A program made the position numbers and the translations under genes. Positions 23,058-32,144 of a stretch of 40,883 bases of DNA are shown piece by piece. How positions within the stretch are numbered: the stretch's first letter is position 1; every line of letters starts with the position of its first letter. The stretch is from JAZDJP01 sp043803805 (GTDB lineage Bacteria; Planctomycetota; JAZDJP01), in contig JAZDJP010000060.1 in assembly GCA_043803805.1 (NCBI GenBank), positions 1-40,883 on the forward strand, read 5' to 3'. The notes under the pieces were generated by a model. It had not been told where the DNA came from, searched no databases, and saw nothing but the letters and a program-made list of their open reading frames with translations.

Positions 23058-25238
23058 ATGGATGACATCCTGAAACTCGCGGTGGATCGGCAATGGGAAA
23101 AGGTGGAGGAGGCGTGGCTCACGGCCGCGGAGAATCCACCTGCGGACGTGGGGGCCCTTCTTCGGGCGGCCGATCTCCTCGTGGCGGACGGCGAAGCGGG
23201 GAGGGCGACCCCGCTTCTGGAGCTTTTGTACGGAGTCCTGCGCGACCGCAGCCGGTGGGCTGAGGTGCTGGAGGTCCTCCGCCGGCTGGCGGCGCTCAAG
23301 AAGGGGGTGACGGAGGAATGGCGTGAGACCTGCGCGAAGGCGGTGCAGGGGGCGAACCCCGGGCGGCCGGGGATCGAGGTGTACCTCCGGGAAGCGGGAA
23401 TCGCCGGCGGACGGGAGTTCGTCCAGGCCGTGGCGCGTCTCGATCGGTTTCTTCTCTATGGCAAGGGGCAGTGCGTTTTTCATGCGGCGGGGTGGGGAAT
23501 CGGGCAGGTCACGGACGTGGACCCCGCGACGGGGGATCTCGTCGTGGATCTTGAGAAGAAAAAGGGACATCGCATTCCCATCGTTTCGGCCGCGGAAACA
23601 CTCGATCCCCTGCCACCGGAACATCTGCAGGCCCTGGCGGCCTTCAACGTCCCGGCCATCCGGAAAATGATGGAGGAGGATCCCGTCGCGGTGCTCCGGA
23701 CGGCCGTGCGGAGTTTGGGGAACGAGATCCCCGTGTCGCGTCTCAAGGGGATCCTCGCCGGGCCGGTGATCCCGGAAGATGCGTGGGGGCGATGGTGGGG
23801 GCAGGCCCGCCGCAAGGCCGCGGCCGAGGGATGCTGGCGCATCGGGGACGGCGTCCACGGCAAGATTGAGATGCTCGATGCGCCGGTGGCCGTTCCGGAG
23901 GATCCGACGGCGGAGCTCCGGCGCCAGCCGACACTGCTCAAGATGATTTCTGTTGCGAAAAAGGCGGTGCGAAAAAATCAATCCGCCGCGCCGGCCATCC
24001 GGGAATTCCTGTTCCGGGAGATTGACGAGGGTATTCGTCGCGGCGCGAGTCCGGGGAATCTCGCCCAGGGGCTTCTGTTCCTCGAGAACGAGGCCGGTGG
24101 CGGCGCGGAGGTGGAACCCTTCTGGCGGGCGCTCCTGACGGAGGGGGAGGGTTTCTCCGTTGTGAAAGCCCTCCCGGTGGTGGAATCGCTTCCCGGCGCT
24201 CATGCCCGAAAATTTCTTGACCGGGTGCATGCGATGTGGCCGGACGGATACCTTGCGCTCTGCGAGGAGGGATTCTCGCGGGGGGGTGGAGGGCCGCGGG
24301 GTTTGTTTGGCGAGGCTCTCCGTCAAGCGGGGCGTCTCGAAACCGTCACAACGCGAATCATCGAAAATTACGAACGTCACCCGGCGGCCTTCATGCACAT
24401 GGCCGATGACGTTCTTTCCGGGCGGTGTCCGGGCGATGTCGACCGCATGGTCGCGTGCCTTGCGGCTCTTGGCGAGGAGATTGCCTTTCGGGGCAAGGGG
24501 AAACGCGAGATGGCGCTTCTCCAGGGCATCCGGGACATCCTGGCCCGGGGGGATTTTTCGGCGCTGAAGGCCTTCTGCGAGAAGGGGGGGCGGGAGGATG
24601 TCCTCGATGTTTTCGGGAGGCTGGAGAGCGTTTCGAAACTTGTCCCGGGCCCGCGCGCGGCGGCGGCACGCGTGGTGGCCCGCCGTTTTCCCGATGCGCT
24701 CGGTGGGGCCGAGACGGCCGCGCCCGCGGGGTTCTGGGTTTCCGATGTGACCTACACCACCCGCGCGGGTTACGAGCGGCGCTCCCGGGAGTTTCGGGAC
24801 ATCATGGATAATCAGATCCCGGCCAACAGCCGCGCCATCGGAGAGGCCGCGAAGATGGGGGATCTGAGCGAGAATGCCGAGTACAAGGCGGCCCTTGAAG
24901 AGCAGTTCCGTCTCACGGGTCGCGCCGAAGGGATCCGTGTGGAGTTGGAGAAGATCCGTTTTATTGAAGAAGAGTCGGGCGTGGAGGGATCGCAGGTCAC
25001 CCCGGGGACGCGCGTCGTGCTTGAGAACCTGGGGACGGGATTGCGTGAGACGTATGTCATCCTCGGGCCCTGGGATGCGAATCCGGAGCGCGGGGTGATT
25101 TCCTATCGCGCGGCGACGGCGCAGGGGATTCTGGGAAAAAAGCCCGGCGAGGAGGCGGTGGTCACACTTCCCGACCGGACGGTCCGCTACAGGGTTATTG
25201 ACATCGTACGCAACGTTTCCGGCAAGGAGAATGGATGA
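23058..25238 (+). CDS. greA: Long GreA-type transcript cleavage factor
   Basis: 726 residues, against about 158 for ordinary GreA. The last 165 or so residues are a complete GreA. The coiled-coil with the acidic tip 'MGDLSENAEYKAALEEQF' supplies the Asp and Glu that place Mg2+ in the RNA polymerase secondary channel. The FKBP-like C-domain ('GTRVVLENLGTGLRETYVIL') follows. The first 560 residues are mostly helical with one beta-rich patch ('GWGIGQVTDVDPATGDLVVD'). Similarly oversized GreA proteins occur in Chlamydiae and relatives. ATG 23058 is preferred over GTG 23031 because it begins the 'MDDILKLAVDRQW' helix; neither has a strong RBS. Its stop overlaps the next ATG. Confidence 0.88.
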   Translation: MDDILKLAVDRQWEKVEEAWLTAAENPPADVGALLRAADLLVADGEAGRATPLLELLYGVLRDRSRWAEVLEVLRRLAALKKGVTEEWRETCAKAVQGANPGRPGIEVYLREAGIAGGREFVQAVARLDRFLLYGKGQCVFHAAGWGIGQVTDVDPATGDLVVDLEKKKGHRIPIVSAAETLDPLPPEHLQALAAFNVPAIRKMMEEDPVAVLRTAVRSLGNEIPVSRLKGILAGPVIPEDAWGRWWGQARRKAAAEGCWRIGDGVHGKIEMLDAPVAVPEDPTAELRRQPTLLKMISVAKKAVRKNQSAAPAIREFLFREIDEGIRRGASPGNLAQGLLFLENEAGGGAEVEPFWRALLTEGEGFSVVKALPVVESLPGAHARKFLDRVHAMWPDGYLALCEEGFSRGGGGPRGLFGEALRQAGRLETVTTRIIENYERHPAAFMHMADDVLSGRCPGDVDRMVACLAALGEEIAFRGKGKREMALLQGIRDILARGDFSALKAFCEKGGREDVLDVFGRLESVSKLVPGPRAAAARVVARRFPDALGGAETAAPAGFWVSDVTYTTRAGYERRSREFRDIMDNQIPANSRAIGEAAKMGDLSENAEYKAALEEQFRLTGRAEGIRVELEKIRFIEEESGVEGSQVTPGTRVVLENLGTGLRETYVILGPWDANPERGVISYRAATAQGILGKKPGEEAVVTLPDRTVRYRVIDIVRNVSGKENG

Positions 25239-25867
25239 AGTGGCTGGCGAGGAATTTCCTGCGGGGGATTCTGGTCCTTGTCCCCATCGCGCTCACCCTC
25301 TACGTGGTTTTCCGGGTGTTTCGATTCATGGACGGGCATCTCGGGCCGCACATCTCCGGATGGGTCGGGATCCCCATTCCCGGCGTGGGCGTGGTGGCCA
25401 CCCTTGTTCTCATCACGCTCATCGGGGTGTTGGCGGCGAACCTGGCGGCGCGACGGCTGTTTGCGACGGTCGAGCGGATCGTGGCGCGCCTTCCGTTTCT
25501 CCGGACCCTGTACACATCCATTCGAAGTCTGGTGGAGAATTTCGCGGGCGACAATCCCGGATTCCATCATCCGGTGGTGGTGGATCTTACCCCGGACGGC
25601 GGTGTCCGCGCCGCCGGATTCATCACCAACAACGATCTGGTATTTCTGGGGCTGGCGGAACATGTGGCCGTATACCTGCCGCAGTCGTACAACTTCGCCG
25701 GTAATCTCCTGATTTTCCCGTCCGGACGGGTTCATCCGCTTCCGGCGAAGGGTATGGATGTGATGTCGTTTGTCGTCTCGGCGGGTGCGGTCGGGGGGAA
25801 GGTCGCGGTGGAAAATTCTGTTGACGCCGGAAGGGGTAACCCTATACTCACCAAGGAGTCGCGTTAA
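25235..25867 (+). CDS. DUF502 family membrane protein
   Basis: 210 residues. Two membrane helices (about 9-27 and 48-70) flank 'FMDGHLGPHISGW'. Then comes the conserved soluble region: 'LPFLRTLYTSIRSLVENF', 'RAAGFITNN', 'VYLPQSYNFAGNLLIFPSG' and 'MDVMSFVVSAGAV', matching the DUF502 pattern. The biochemical role is unknown. The start overlaps the greA stop (ATGA), indicating coupling. The promoter of the following gene lies inside its 3' end. Confidence 0.88.
   Translation: MKWLARNFLRGILVLVPIALTLYVVFRVFRFMDGHLGPHISGWVGIPIPGVGVVATLVLITLIGVLAANLAARRLFATVERIVARLPFLRTLYTSIRSLVENFAGDNPGFHHPVVVDLTPDGGVRAAGFITNNDLVFLGLAEHVAVYLPQSYNFAGNLLIFPSGRVHPLPAKGMDVMSFVVSAGAVGGKVAVENSVDAGRGNPILTKESR
25821..25848 (+). 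promoter_or_regulatory. Sigma70-like promoter inside the DUF502 gene
   Basis: TTGACG (25821-25826), 16-base spacer, TATACT (25843-25848). The expected start near 25855 gives a leader of about 80 nt for the propeller lipoprotein at 25938, so that gene can be expressed apart from greA. Confidence 0.6.
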
Positions 25868-25937
25868 CCGCCCGGCGGACGCCAATTCCCGACGAGGTCG
25901 TTCGTTTCCGGGGTGATTGTCCGAGAGGGGGGGACGT

Positions 25938-27365
25938 ATGGGCTTCACAAGGACGCTGGGGATTTTGGGGTGCGTGCTGGTGGGCGGGTTCGCCGGGTGT
26001 CGTGCGGGAACCCCGTCTTCCCGGAACGAAACGGGTCGTCGGTCGTCCCCCCTGGTTGAAACGTCGAAGGCCGAGTCTCCCCGGAAGGTTGTCAAGGAAC
26101 CTGCTCCCTGGAAGGGGGCGTGGTTTGAGGAAGGTTCCCTCAAGCCCCTGGCGATGAAACTGGCCTGGGACACTCCGCCGCTATCCGAAAAAATTCTCGG
26201 CCTTCATCTGCTTCTGGATCGTAAGGGCGCCGGGGTGTTTTCCCGCAACGTCGTAGCCGTCACGGACCGGCACGGCCTGTATGCGTTCGATCCCGGGACC
26301 GGGACGGCCAAGTGGAAAGTTCAGGCGGAGGGGTCGCTGGCGGTGGCTCCCGGTTCCTCGGAGGATTCGTTCTTCTATATTCAGGACAACATCCTGAACG
26401 CCGTGGACATCAAACCCTTCAGGTTTCGTGAGACGGAGTCCGGGGTTGAGCCCGGCGCCAAGGCGTGGCGGCGGGTCCTGCCGTTCGCCTCCTCCACGGC
26501 CCCGGCCGGAAACAATTTGTTCACCTTCGTCGGTTCCTATGATCGCCGCCTGTATTGTCTGAACACGGGCAGCTTCAAGCAGTCGGGACGCACCGCCAAG
26601 ATTGTGGAGCCCGGTTCCATACGGTGGAGCTTCGAGACCGGCGGTGAGATTCTCAAGCCCGCCGTCGTGACCCAGCAGCGGGTCTACCAGTTGTCGGAAG
26701 ACGGTTTGATCTACGCGTTTGAGACCGGCGCCGGCCGGATTCCTTCCCGGACCGCCTGGCCGTTCAAGACCGGAGGCCGGGTTCACGGGGAGATCGCGTT
26801 GGACTATGACAAGCTGACGGGTGAGGACATCCTTATCGTGGGCGCCTCGGATGGCACGCTCTTTGTTCTGGGCGGGGCCGGCACCGTGCGCTGCAAGTTT
26901 TTCACGGGTGTCACCATCACGGACACCCCATGGGTCGTGCATTACACGACCCCCGGGAAGGAACCCGAGACGCTTGTGTACCTGAGGTGTGAAGGAAACC
27001 GTATTTTCGCCCTGCGCATCAATAAAATGGTGCTGGATGTCCCGGAGCTTCCCGTGCCGGGTTCCGAGCTCAATCCCAATACGAAAAAGCGTCCCCTCGT
27101 CCACGGCGCATTCCCCAAGTGGGGTGTTGAGAAATTGTGGGAGGGAAAGGGGTGCACCCGGTTCCTGGCGAGGGGAAATCGCGCGGTGTATTTCCTGAGG
27201 TCGCCGAACGTCATTGTCGCTCTGGAACCGCTCACGGGGAATGTCCTGTGGGAGCTTCCCGCCACGAACATTCGATTTTTCCTCACCAATCCCGCGGACG
27301 GCACCCTGTATCTCGGTGATCCTGCCGGGAAGGTCTTCGCGCTCCAGGAGGAAAAGGGGTTCTGA
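25938..27365 (+). CDS. PQQ-like beta-propeller lipoprotein
   Basis: 475 residues. The signal peptide ends in lipobox 'GGFAGC' (Cys21). The body holds propeller-type strands: 'HGLYAFDPGTGTAKWKVQAE', 'YDRRLYCLNTGSF', 'DGLIYAFETGAGR', 'DGTLFVLGGAGTVRCKF' and 'VIVALEPLTGNVLWELPATN'. These are PQQ-binding-like/BamB-like repeats. The W-motifs are partial, so cofactor binding cannot be claimed. ATG 25938 has GAGGGGGGGA at 25924-25933. It is probably anchored facing the periplasm. A BamB-like assembly role or a plain binding propeller are both possible. Confidence 0.82.
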   Translation: MGFTRTLGILGCVLVGGFAGCRAGTPSSRNETGRRSSPLVETSKAESPRKVVKEPAPWKGAWFEEGSLKPLAMKLAWDTPPLSEKILGLHLLLDRKGAGVFSRNVVAVTDRHGLYAFDPGTGTAKWKVQAEGSLAVAPGSSEDSFFYIQDNILNAVDIKPFRFRETESGVEPGAKAWRRVLPFASSTAPAGNNLFTFVGSYDRRLYCLNTGSFKQSGRTAKIVEPGSIRWSFETGGEILKPAVVTQQRVYQLSEDGLIYAFETGAGRIPSRTAWPFKTGGRVHGEIALDYDKLTGEDILIVGASDGTLFVLGGAGTVRCKFFTGVTITDTPWVVHYTTPGKEPETLVYLRCEGNRIFALRINKMVLDVPELPVPGSELNPNTKKRPLVHGAFPKWGVEKLWEGKGCTRFLARGNRAVYFLRSPNVIVALEPLTGNVLWELPATNIRFFLTNPADGTLYLGDPAGKVFALQEEKGF

Positions 27366-27455
27366 TCCCTGCACCGGTCGCGGTTGCGGGAGTTCCGGAA
27401 TGGATCATGTTCCGGGATTTGTGGATTCTTGCCCTTTGGCGGAAGGAGGTGGGTT

Positions 27456-28568
27456 GTGATCATCGGCGTTCCGAAGGAGATCAAGGAATTCGAAAACCGC
27501 GTGGCCATTGTCCCGTCGGGGGTTCAGACCCTTGTCGAGGCGGGGCACACCGTTCTTGTCGAAAAGGGCGCCGGCGTTGGCAGCAGCATCGAAGACGGTG
27601 AATTTCTGGCCGCGGGGGCCAGGCGTGCCGCCACCGCCCGCGAGGTGTTCCGGCGGGCGGACATTGTTGTGAAGGTCAAGGAGCCTCAGCCGTCGGAATA
27701 TCCCCTCATCCGCGCGGGTCAGGTGATGTTCACCTACTTTCATTTCGCGGCCAGCGCCACGCTCACGAAGGCTTTCGTGAAGAGCGGCGGCATCGCGGTC
27801 GCCTATGAGACCATTCGGACGGAAAGCGGCAAACTCCCGCTCCTCACGCCAATGAGCGAAATCGCCGGGCGCATGTCCATCCAGGAGGCCGCCAAGTACA
27901 TGGAAAAGCAGTTCAACGGCCTCGGAATGCTTCTTTCCGGTGTGCCGGGGGTGGCGGCCTGCCGAATTCTCATCATCGGGGGCGGGGTGGTCGGCACGAA
28001 CGCCGCCAAGATCGCGGCCGGTCTGGGAGCGGAGGTGGTCGTCCTCGACGTGGATCTCGAGCGCCTGCGATACCTCGAGGACATCATGCCGCGGAACGTG
28101 TCGCTCCTCATGTCGAATCCTCATACGGTCTCCCGTGAACTCCAGAAGGCGGACATTGTCATCGGGGCCGTCCTCGTGCAGGGCGCGCGGGCCCCGGTTC
28201 TCGTCACGCGGAAACACATCAAGACGATGAAACGCGGATCCGTCATCGTGGATGTCGCCGTGGATCAAGGAGGGTGCATTGAGACGACTCGTCCCACCGA
28301 CCACCGCAATCCAACCTTCGTTGTTGACGGTGTCGTGCATTACTGCGTAACGAACATGCCCGGGGCCGTGCCGCGCACGTCCACGTTCGCGCTCACGAAC
28401 GCCACGCTGCCGTACCTTGTAAAACTCGCATCAGGGCCCGTCGAAAAGGTTCTGCGGAGTGAGGCCCTTGCCCACGGAGTCAATATCTGCCGGGGCAAGG
28501 TCGTTCATCCGGGGGTGGCGGAGGCCTGCGGACTGCCGTATACGCCGCTGGCGGAAGCCCTCGGTTGA
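27456..28568 (+). CDS. ald: Alanine dehydrogenase
   Basis: 370 residues, normal length. Catalyses reversible NAD-dependent deamination of L-alanine to pyruvate. The family start 'MIIGVPKEIKEFENRVAIVP' begins at GTG 27456, with AAGGAGGTG at 27443-27451; the longer ATG reading lacks support. Substrate residues K75 ('VKVKEP') and H96 ('TYFHFA') fall at the numbers known for the enzyme. The Rossmann motif is 'ILIIGGGVVGTNAAKIAAGLGAEV' in outline. It lies upstream of its structural relative pntAA. A hairpin overlaps the stop codon. Confidence 0.95.
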   Translation: MIIGVPKEIKEFENRVAIVPSGVQTLVEAGHTVLVEKGAGVGSSIEDGEFLAAGARRAATAREVFRRADIVVKVKEPQPSEYPLIRAGQVMFTYFHFAASATLTKAFVKSGGIAVAYETIRTESGKLPLLTPMSEIAGRMSIQEAAKYMEKQFNGLGMLLSGVPGVAACRILIIGGGVVGTNAAKIAAGLGAEVVVLDVDLERLRYLEDIMPRNVSLLMSNPHTVSRELQKADIVIGAVLVQGARAPVLVTRKHIKTMKRGSVIVDVAVDQGGCIETTRPTDHRNPTFVVDGVVHYCVTNMPGAVPRTSTFALTNATLPYLVKLASGPVEKVLRSEALAHGVNICRGKVVHPGVAEACGLPYTPLAEALG

Positions 28569-28576
28569 GCCGAGGG
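28558..28576 (+). terminator. Hairpin over the ald stop codon
   Basis: CCCTCGG (28558-28564), loop TTGAG, CCGAGGG (28570-28576). A 7-bp perfect stem with no U-tract after it, so termination is only tentative. Confidence 0.35.
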
Positions 28577-28595
28577 AAGGTGAAGGAGGTTGTTA

Positions 28596-28817
28596 CTATT
28601 CCTCGTTGAGATGGACTTCCTTGTTCTTTTGGGAAAGCCGCTTCAGTCGCTCCATCTCCCTTTTCCGGCAGTCGGGGCAGGAATCGGTGAGGATGATTTT
28701 GTCCCCGACATTGATGCGGCCCCCGGTTTCGTAGAGGGCGACGACCTTGTGGCAGCAGACGCAGATTTCAACCGGCATGGCCGTGTCGCCCGCGGGTTCT
28801 GTTGGATCGGACGGCAT
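28596..28817 (-). CDS. Small zinc-ribbon protein
   Basis: 73 residues. Two CxxC pairs ('ICVCCHKVV' and 'DSCPDCRKRE') sit about 27 residues apart and would hold one zinc. A charged, probably helical tail ('REMERLKRLSQKNKEVHLNEE') follows. Function unknown. A TATAAT lies on the minus strand at 28819-28824, 1 base before ATG 28817. If that is the real -10, transcription would start after this codon and the internal ATG 28778 (60 residues) would be used. It lies between ald and pntAA on the opposite strand. Confidence 0.65.
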   Translation of the reverse strand: MPSDPTEPAGDTAMPVEICVCCHKVVALYETGGRINVGDKIILTDSCPDCRKREMERLKRLSQKNKEVHLNEE

Positions 28818-28960
28818 TATTATAGACGACGGATCTGTGGGCTCCAGGCAAAAACGGGGTGAATGTCCGTTTTCCTCAAGGGGTTGGGACGACGGTGAAG
28901 AGCGGGGATGAAATCGTCATCGTTCCGGCGATATCCGGCGGATAAGCGCTGGAAATCCCC

Positions 28961-28988
28961 TTGACTCCCATCTGTGAATCTGATAACT
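28961..28988 (+). promoter_or_regulatory. Candidate promoter of the pnt operon
   Basis: TTGACT (28961-28966), 16-base spacer, GATAAC (28983-28988). The leader to pntAA would be about 50 nt, with GGGAGGG just before the ATG. The rest of the 28818-29046 gap holds only a short AAAACGG/CCGTTTT hairpin (28851-28873). Confidence 0.5.
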
Positions 28989-29046
28989 TCCGACGCATCG
29001 TTGTTCCCGTGATGCGCCCCATAATTATGGTAAGGGAGGGATTTCC

Positions 29047-30210
29047 ATGAAGCTTGTCATCCCGAAGGAGATAATGGAACACGAGCGGCGTGTCGCCGCC
29101 ACGCCGGATACCGTCGGCAAGATGGTCAAGAAGGGAATCGAGGTGCTGGTCGAGGCCGGGGCGGGCCTTGAATCCTCGATTTCGGACGCCGATTACACGG
29201 CCGCCGGGGCCAAGATTGTCCCGACGGCGGAGGTCCTTTACGGGCAGGCCGACGTGGTGTTCAAGGTGCAGCGGCCGTTGCAGAACGCGAAGCTCGGCAG
29301 GCACGAGGCGGACCTCATGAAGCCGGGCGCGACGCTCGTTTCCTTCCTCTTCCCGGTCCAGAACGCGGATGTCGTGTCGCGGCTGGCCCAGAAGAAAGTG
29401 GCGGCCTTCGCGGTGGATTGCATCCCGCGCATCTCCCGGGCCCAGTCCATGGACGGGTTGAGCTCCATGAGCAATCTGGCCGGGTACAAGGCGGTGCTGC
29501 TTGCCGCCAATGCGCTGGGCAAGATATTCCCCATGATGACGACGGCGGCGGGAACGATTTATCCGTCGAAGGTGATCATCATCGGAGCGGGCGTGGCGGG
29601 CCTCCAGGCGTGCGCGCAGGCCAAGCGCATGGGCGCCGTCGTCACGGTGTTCGATGTCCGCCCGGTCGTGGCCGAGCAGGTGAAGAGTCTGGGATGCGAG
29701 TTCGTTCCGATGGATGTCCCGCACGACGCCCAGGACGCCGGCGGGTATGCCAAGGAACTCGGCGCCGACTTCTACAAGAAGGAGCAGGAGATCGTCGCGA
29801 AGTACTCCAAGGACGCGGATGTCATCATCACGACGGCGCTCATCCCCGGGAAGCGCGCCCCCATCCTGATCACCGAGGAGATGGTCAAGCAGATGAAGAT
29901 GGGCTCGGTCATCGTGGATCTCTCGGTGGAGCAGAAGGGGAATTGCATCCTTTCCGAGCCCGGGCAGACGGTGGTGAAGCACGGGGTCACCATCATCGGG
30001 ATCCTGAACCTGCCAAGCATGATTCCGGCCTGCGCGAGCCAGCTGTACGCCCGGAACCTTCTCACCTTCCTGAATCTCGCGGCGCCGGATGGCAAGGAGA
30101 TGAAGTTCGACATGAACGATGAAGTCATCAAGGGAGCCCTTATCACCCGGAACGGAGAGGTTCTCCATCCCGGCGTGAAGGAGGCGTTGAAGAAAGGAGG
30201 GGTGGCCTGA
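29047..30210 (+). CDS. pntAA: NAD(P) transhydrogenase subunit alpha part 1
   Basis: 387 residues, the soluble NAD(H)-binding domain I of proton-translocating transhydrogenase. Family blocks: 'VIPKEIMEHERRVAATPDTV', 'DVVFKVQRPL', 'DCIPRISRAQSMDGLSSMSN', the dinucleotide-binding 'VIIIGAGVAGLQACAQAKRM', and 'ITTALIPGKRAPILIT'. The alpha subunit is split as in Rhodospirillum-type enzymes. ATG 29047 follows GGGAGGGATTTCC. TGATG overlap with pntAB. Confidence 0.95.
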   Translation: MKLVIPKEIMEHERRVAATPDTVGKMVKKGIEVLVEAGAGLESSISDADYTAAGAKIVPTAEVLYGQADVVFKVQRPLQNAKLGRHEADLMKPGATLVSFLFPVQNADVVSRLAQKKVAAFAVDCIPRISRAQSMDGLSSMSNLAGYKAVLLAANALGKIFPMMTTAAGTIYPSKVIIIGAGVAGLQACAQAKRMGAVVTVFDVRPVVAEQVKSLGCEFVPMDVPHDAQDAGGYAKELGADFYKKEQEIVAKYSKDADVIITTALIPGKRAPILITEEMVKQMKMGSVIVDLSVEQKGNCILSEPGQTVVKHGVTIIGILNLPSMIPACASQLYARNLLTFLNLAAPDGKEMKFDMNDEVIKGALITRNGEVLHPGVKEALKKGGVA

Positions 30211-30641
30211 TGCTGGAATTCATGATGCCCAAAGCGGCGATGTTTCTTGCTGAAGCGGCCGCGGCCGTGCCTGCGGCGGTGGAGGGCGCCGGCAAGATTG
30301 ATGCGGAGACGTTGAAACTTCTTCACGAAATGGAGAAGACGGGGGTTCCGGAACTCTACATATTCGTTCTGGCGGCATTTTTGGGGTATCAATTGATCTC
30401 CCGGGTTCCGCCGCTTCTCCACACACCCCTCATGTCGGCGACAAACGCCATCTCGGGGATTTCGATTATCGGATCGATTGTGGTGGCGGGTTCGAATCTG
30501 GGACTTACGCATACGATCCTGGGGACGGTCGCGGTGGCCTGTTCCACGATCAACGTGGTCGGGGGATTCATGATCACCGACCGCATCCTGGGGATGTTCC
30601 GGACCGAGGACAAGATTAAGAAGGAGCAGAAAAAGTCATGA
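30210..30641 (+). CDS. pntAB: NAD(P) transhydrogenase subunit alpha part 2
   Basis: 143 residues, membrane domain. An Ala-rich N-terminal hydrophilic stretch (about 45 residues) precedes three helices ('LYIFVLAAFLGYQLIS', 'AISGISIIGSIVVAG', 'LGTVAVACSTINVVGGFMI'). The signature 'PLLHTPLMSATNAISGI' and the ending 'VGGFMITDRILGMF' are diagnostic. Start and stop overlap pntAA and pntB respectively, so the three subunits are translationally coupled. Confidence 0.94.
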   Translation: MLEFMMPKAAMFLAEAAAAVPAAVEGAGKIDAETLKLLHEMEKTGVPELYIFVLAAFLGYQLISRVPPLLHTPLMSATNAISGISIIGSIVVAGSNLGLTHTILGTVAVACSTINVVGGFMITDRILGMFRTEDKIKKEQKKS

Positions 30642-32053
30642 CTGCCCAACTATCCGTACATGTTGTCAACTACCTTTATCTGTTCTCGGCGGTCCTGTTC
30701 GTTTGGGGTATCAAGAGCCTGGCGTCGCCGGAGACCGCCCGCCGGGGGATGAATATGGCCTCGCTCGGGACCGCGGTCGCGGTGTTCGCGACGTTGTTCA
30801 ATCCCCGGATTTATACGGGCGGGCTCACGGGGTATTATTGGATCTTCGGGGGCATGGCGGTTGGCGCGGTGATTGGCGCCATTCTGGCGCAGATTCCGAT
30901 GACCGCGGTGCCCCAGCGGACGGCGCTCTCCCACGCGGGCGGCGCCATGGCGGCATGCCTCATCGGCATATCCGAGTACCTCCGGATGCAGACCGGCGAA
31001 GTGCCGATGACCACGCTCCAGATGTCCATCATCGCTCTCGAAGTGATGCTGGCGTCGCTCACGGTGACGGGAAGCTTGATGGCGGCCGGAAAGCTTCAGG
31101 AACTTCTTCCGGGCCGGCCCATGACGTTCAAGGGGCAGAATTACGTCAGTTTCGCCTTGCTCGCAGTACTGCTCGTCATGGTGGGAATACTCATTCATGA
31201 TCCGGCTTCGACGACCGCATTCTGGATATTGCTCGCTTTGGGATTCCTGTTCGGGCTCCTTCTGGTCCTCCCGATCGGCGCGGCGGACATGCCGTGCGTG
31301 ATTTCGCTGTTGAACTCCTACGCGGGGCTCACGGACGCCGTCATGGGCTTCATGGTGGCCAACCGGATCCAGATCATCACCGGGTCGCTGGACGGATCGA
31401 GCGGCTTCATCCTTACGATCCTCATGTGCCGGGCGATGAACCGGTCCATTTTCAATATTCTTTTCGGGGCGTTCGGGCAGGTGAAGGTGTCGGCGGAGAA
31501 GATTCAGGCCAGTGCGCAGACCGTCCGGAAGATCACGGCGGAGGAGACGGTGGAGAAGATGAAGGCCGCCAAGTTCATCATCGTTGTCCCCGGGTACGGG
31601 ATGGCGGCCGCCCAGGCGCATCACCCCCTGCGGGAGCTCGCGGATCTCCTCAAGGAGAAAGGCGCGAAGATTCGTTACGCGATCCATCCGGTCGCGGGGC
31701 GCATGCCGGGGCATATGAACGTGCTCCTGGCGGAGGCGAATGTGCCTTACACGGAACTGATTGACATGGAGGAGATCAATCCGGAATTCCCGGAGGCGGA
31801 CATTGCGTTCGTCATGGGCGCCAACGACGTTACCAATCCTGCCGCGCGCCACGCCAAGGACAGCCCGATCTACGGGATGCCCATTCTGGACGTGGACAAG
31901 GCGAAGATGGTCATTGTCTGCAAGCGCAGCATGAGCCCGGGTTTTGCCGGCATTGACAATGAGCTGTACTATCAGCCCCAGACCTACATGTTGTTTGGGG
32001 ACGGCAAGGCGACGGCGGAGAAACTGGTGCAGGTATACAAGGCCGGGAACTGA
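30638..32053 (+). CDS. pntB: NAD(P) transhydrogenase subunit beta
   Basis: 471 residues. The N-terminal two thirds are membrane domain II helices. The last 180 residues are the NADP(H)-binding domain III: 'IIVVPGYGMAAAQAHHPLRE', 'YAIHPVAGRMPGHMNVLLAE', 'VMGANDVTNPAARHAKDSPI', 'VCKRSMSPGFAGIDNELYY'. With pntAA and pntAB it uses the proton gradient to reduce NADP+ with NADH. ATGA overlap with pntAB. A strong hairpin follows the stop. Confidence 0.95.
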   Translation: MTAQLSVHVVNYLYLFSAVLFVWGIKSLASPETARRGMNMASLGTAVAVFATLFNPRIYTGGLTGYYWIFGGMAVGAVIGAILAQIPMTAVPQRTALSHAGGAMAACLIGISEYLRMQTGEVPMTTLQMSIIALEVMLASLTVTGSLMAAGKLQELLPGRPMTFKGQNYVSFALLAVLLVMVGILIHDPASTTAFWILLALGFLFGLLLVLPIGAADMPCVISLLNSYAGLTDAVMGFMVANRIQIITGSLDGSSGFILTILMCRAMNRSIFNILFGAFGQVKVSAEKIQASAQTVRKITAEETVEKMKAAKFIIVVPGYGMAAAQAHHPLRELADLLKEKGAKIRYAIHPVAGRMPGHMNVLLAEANVPYTELIDMEEINPEFPEADIAFVMGANDVTNPAARHAKDSPIYGMPILDVDKAKMVIVCKRSMSPGFAGIDNELYYQPQTYMLFGDGKATAEKLVQVYKAGN

Positions 32054-32083
32054 ACCGGCATATTGGAACAGATGTAAAACAAA

Positions 32084-32115
32084 CGCGGGGAGCCCTCGAA
32101 AGGGGGCTCCCCGCG
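32084..32115. terminator. Bidirectional hairpin terminator between pntB and the minus-strand gene
   Basis: A 12-bp perfect stem, CGCGGGGAGCCC (32084-32095) and GGGCTCCCCGCG (32104-32115), with an 8-base loop. On the minus strand it is followed by TTTGTTTTAC, a good U-tract; on the plus strand only GCGTTTC follows. It lies between converging genes. Confidence 0.8.
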
Positions 32116-32144
32116 GCGTTTCAGACGCAGAACTCCGGAATGGA

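Noticed and set aside
28851..28873. AAAACGG/CCGTTTT hairpin as a riboswitch upstream of pntAA
   Set aside because: It lies upstream of the predicted pnt promoter and is too short for a known riboswitch.
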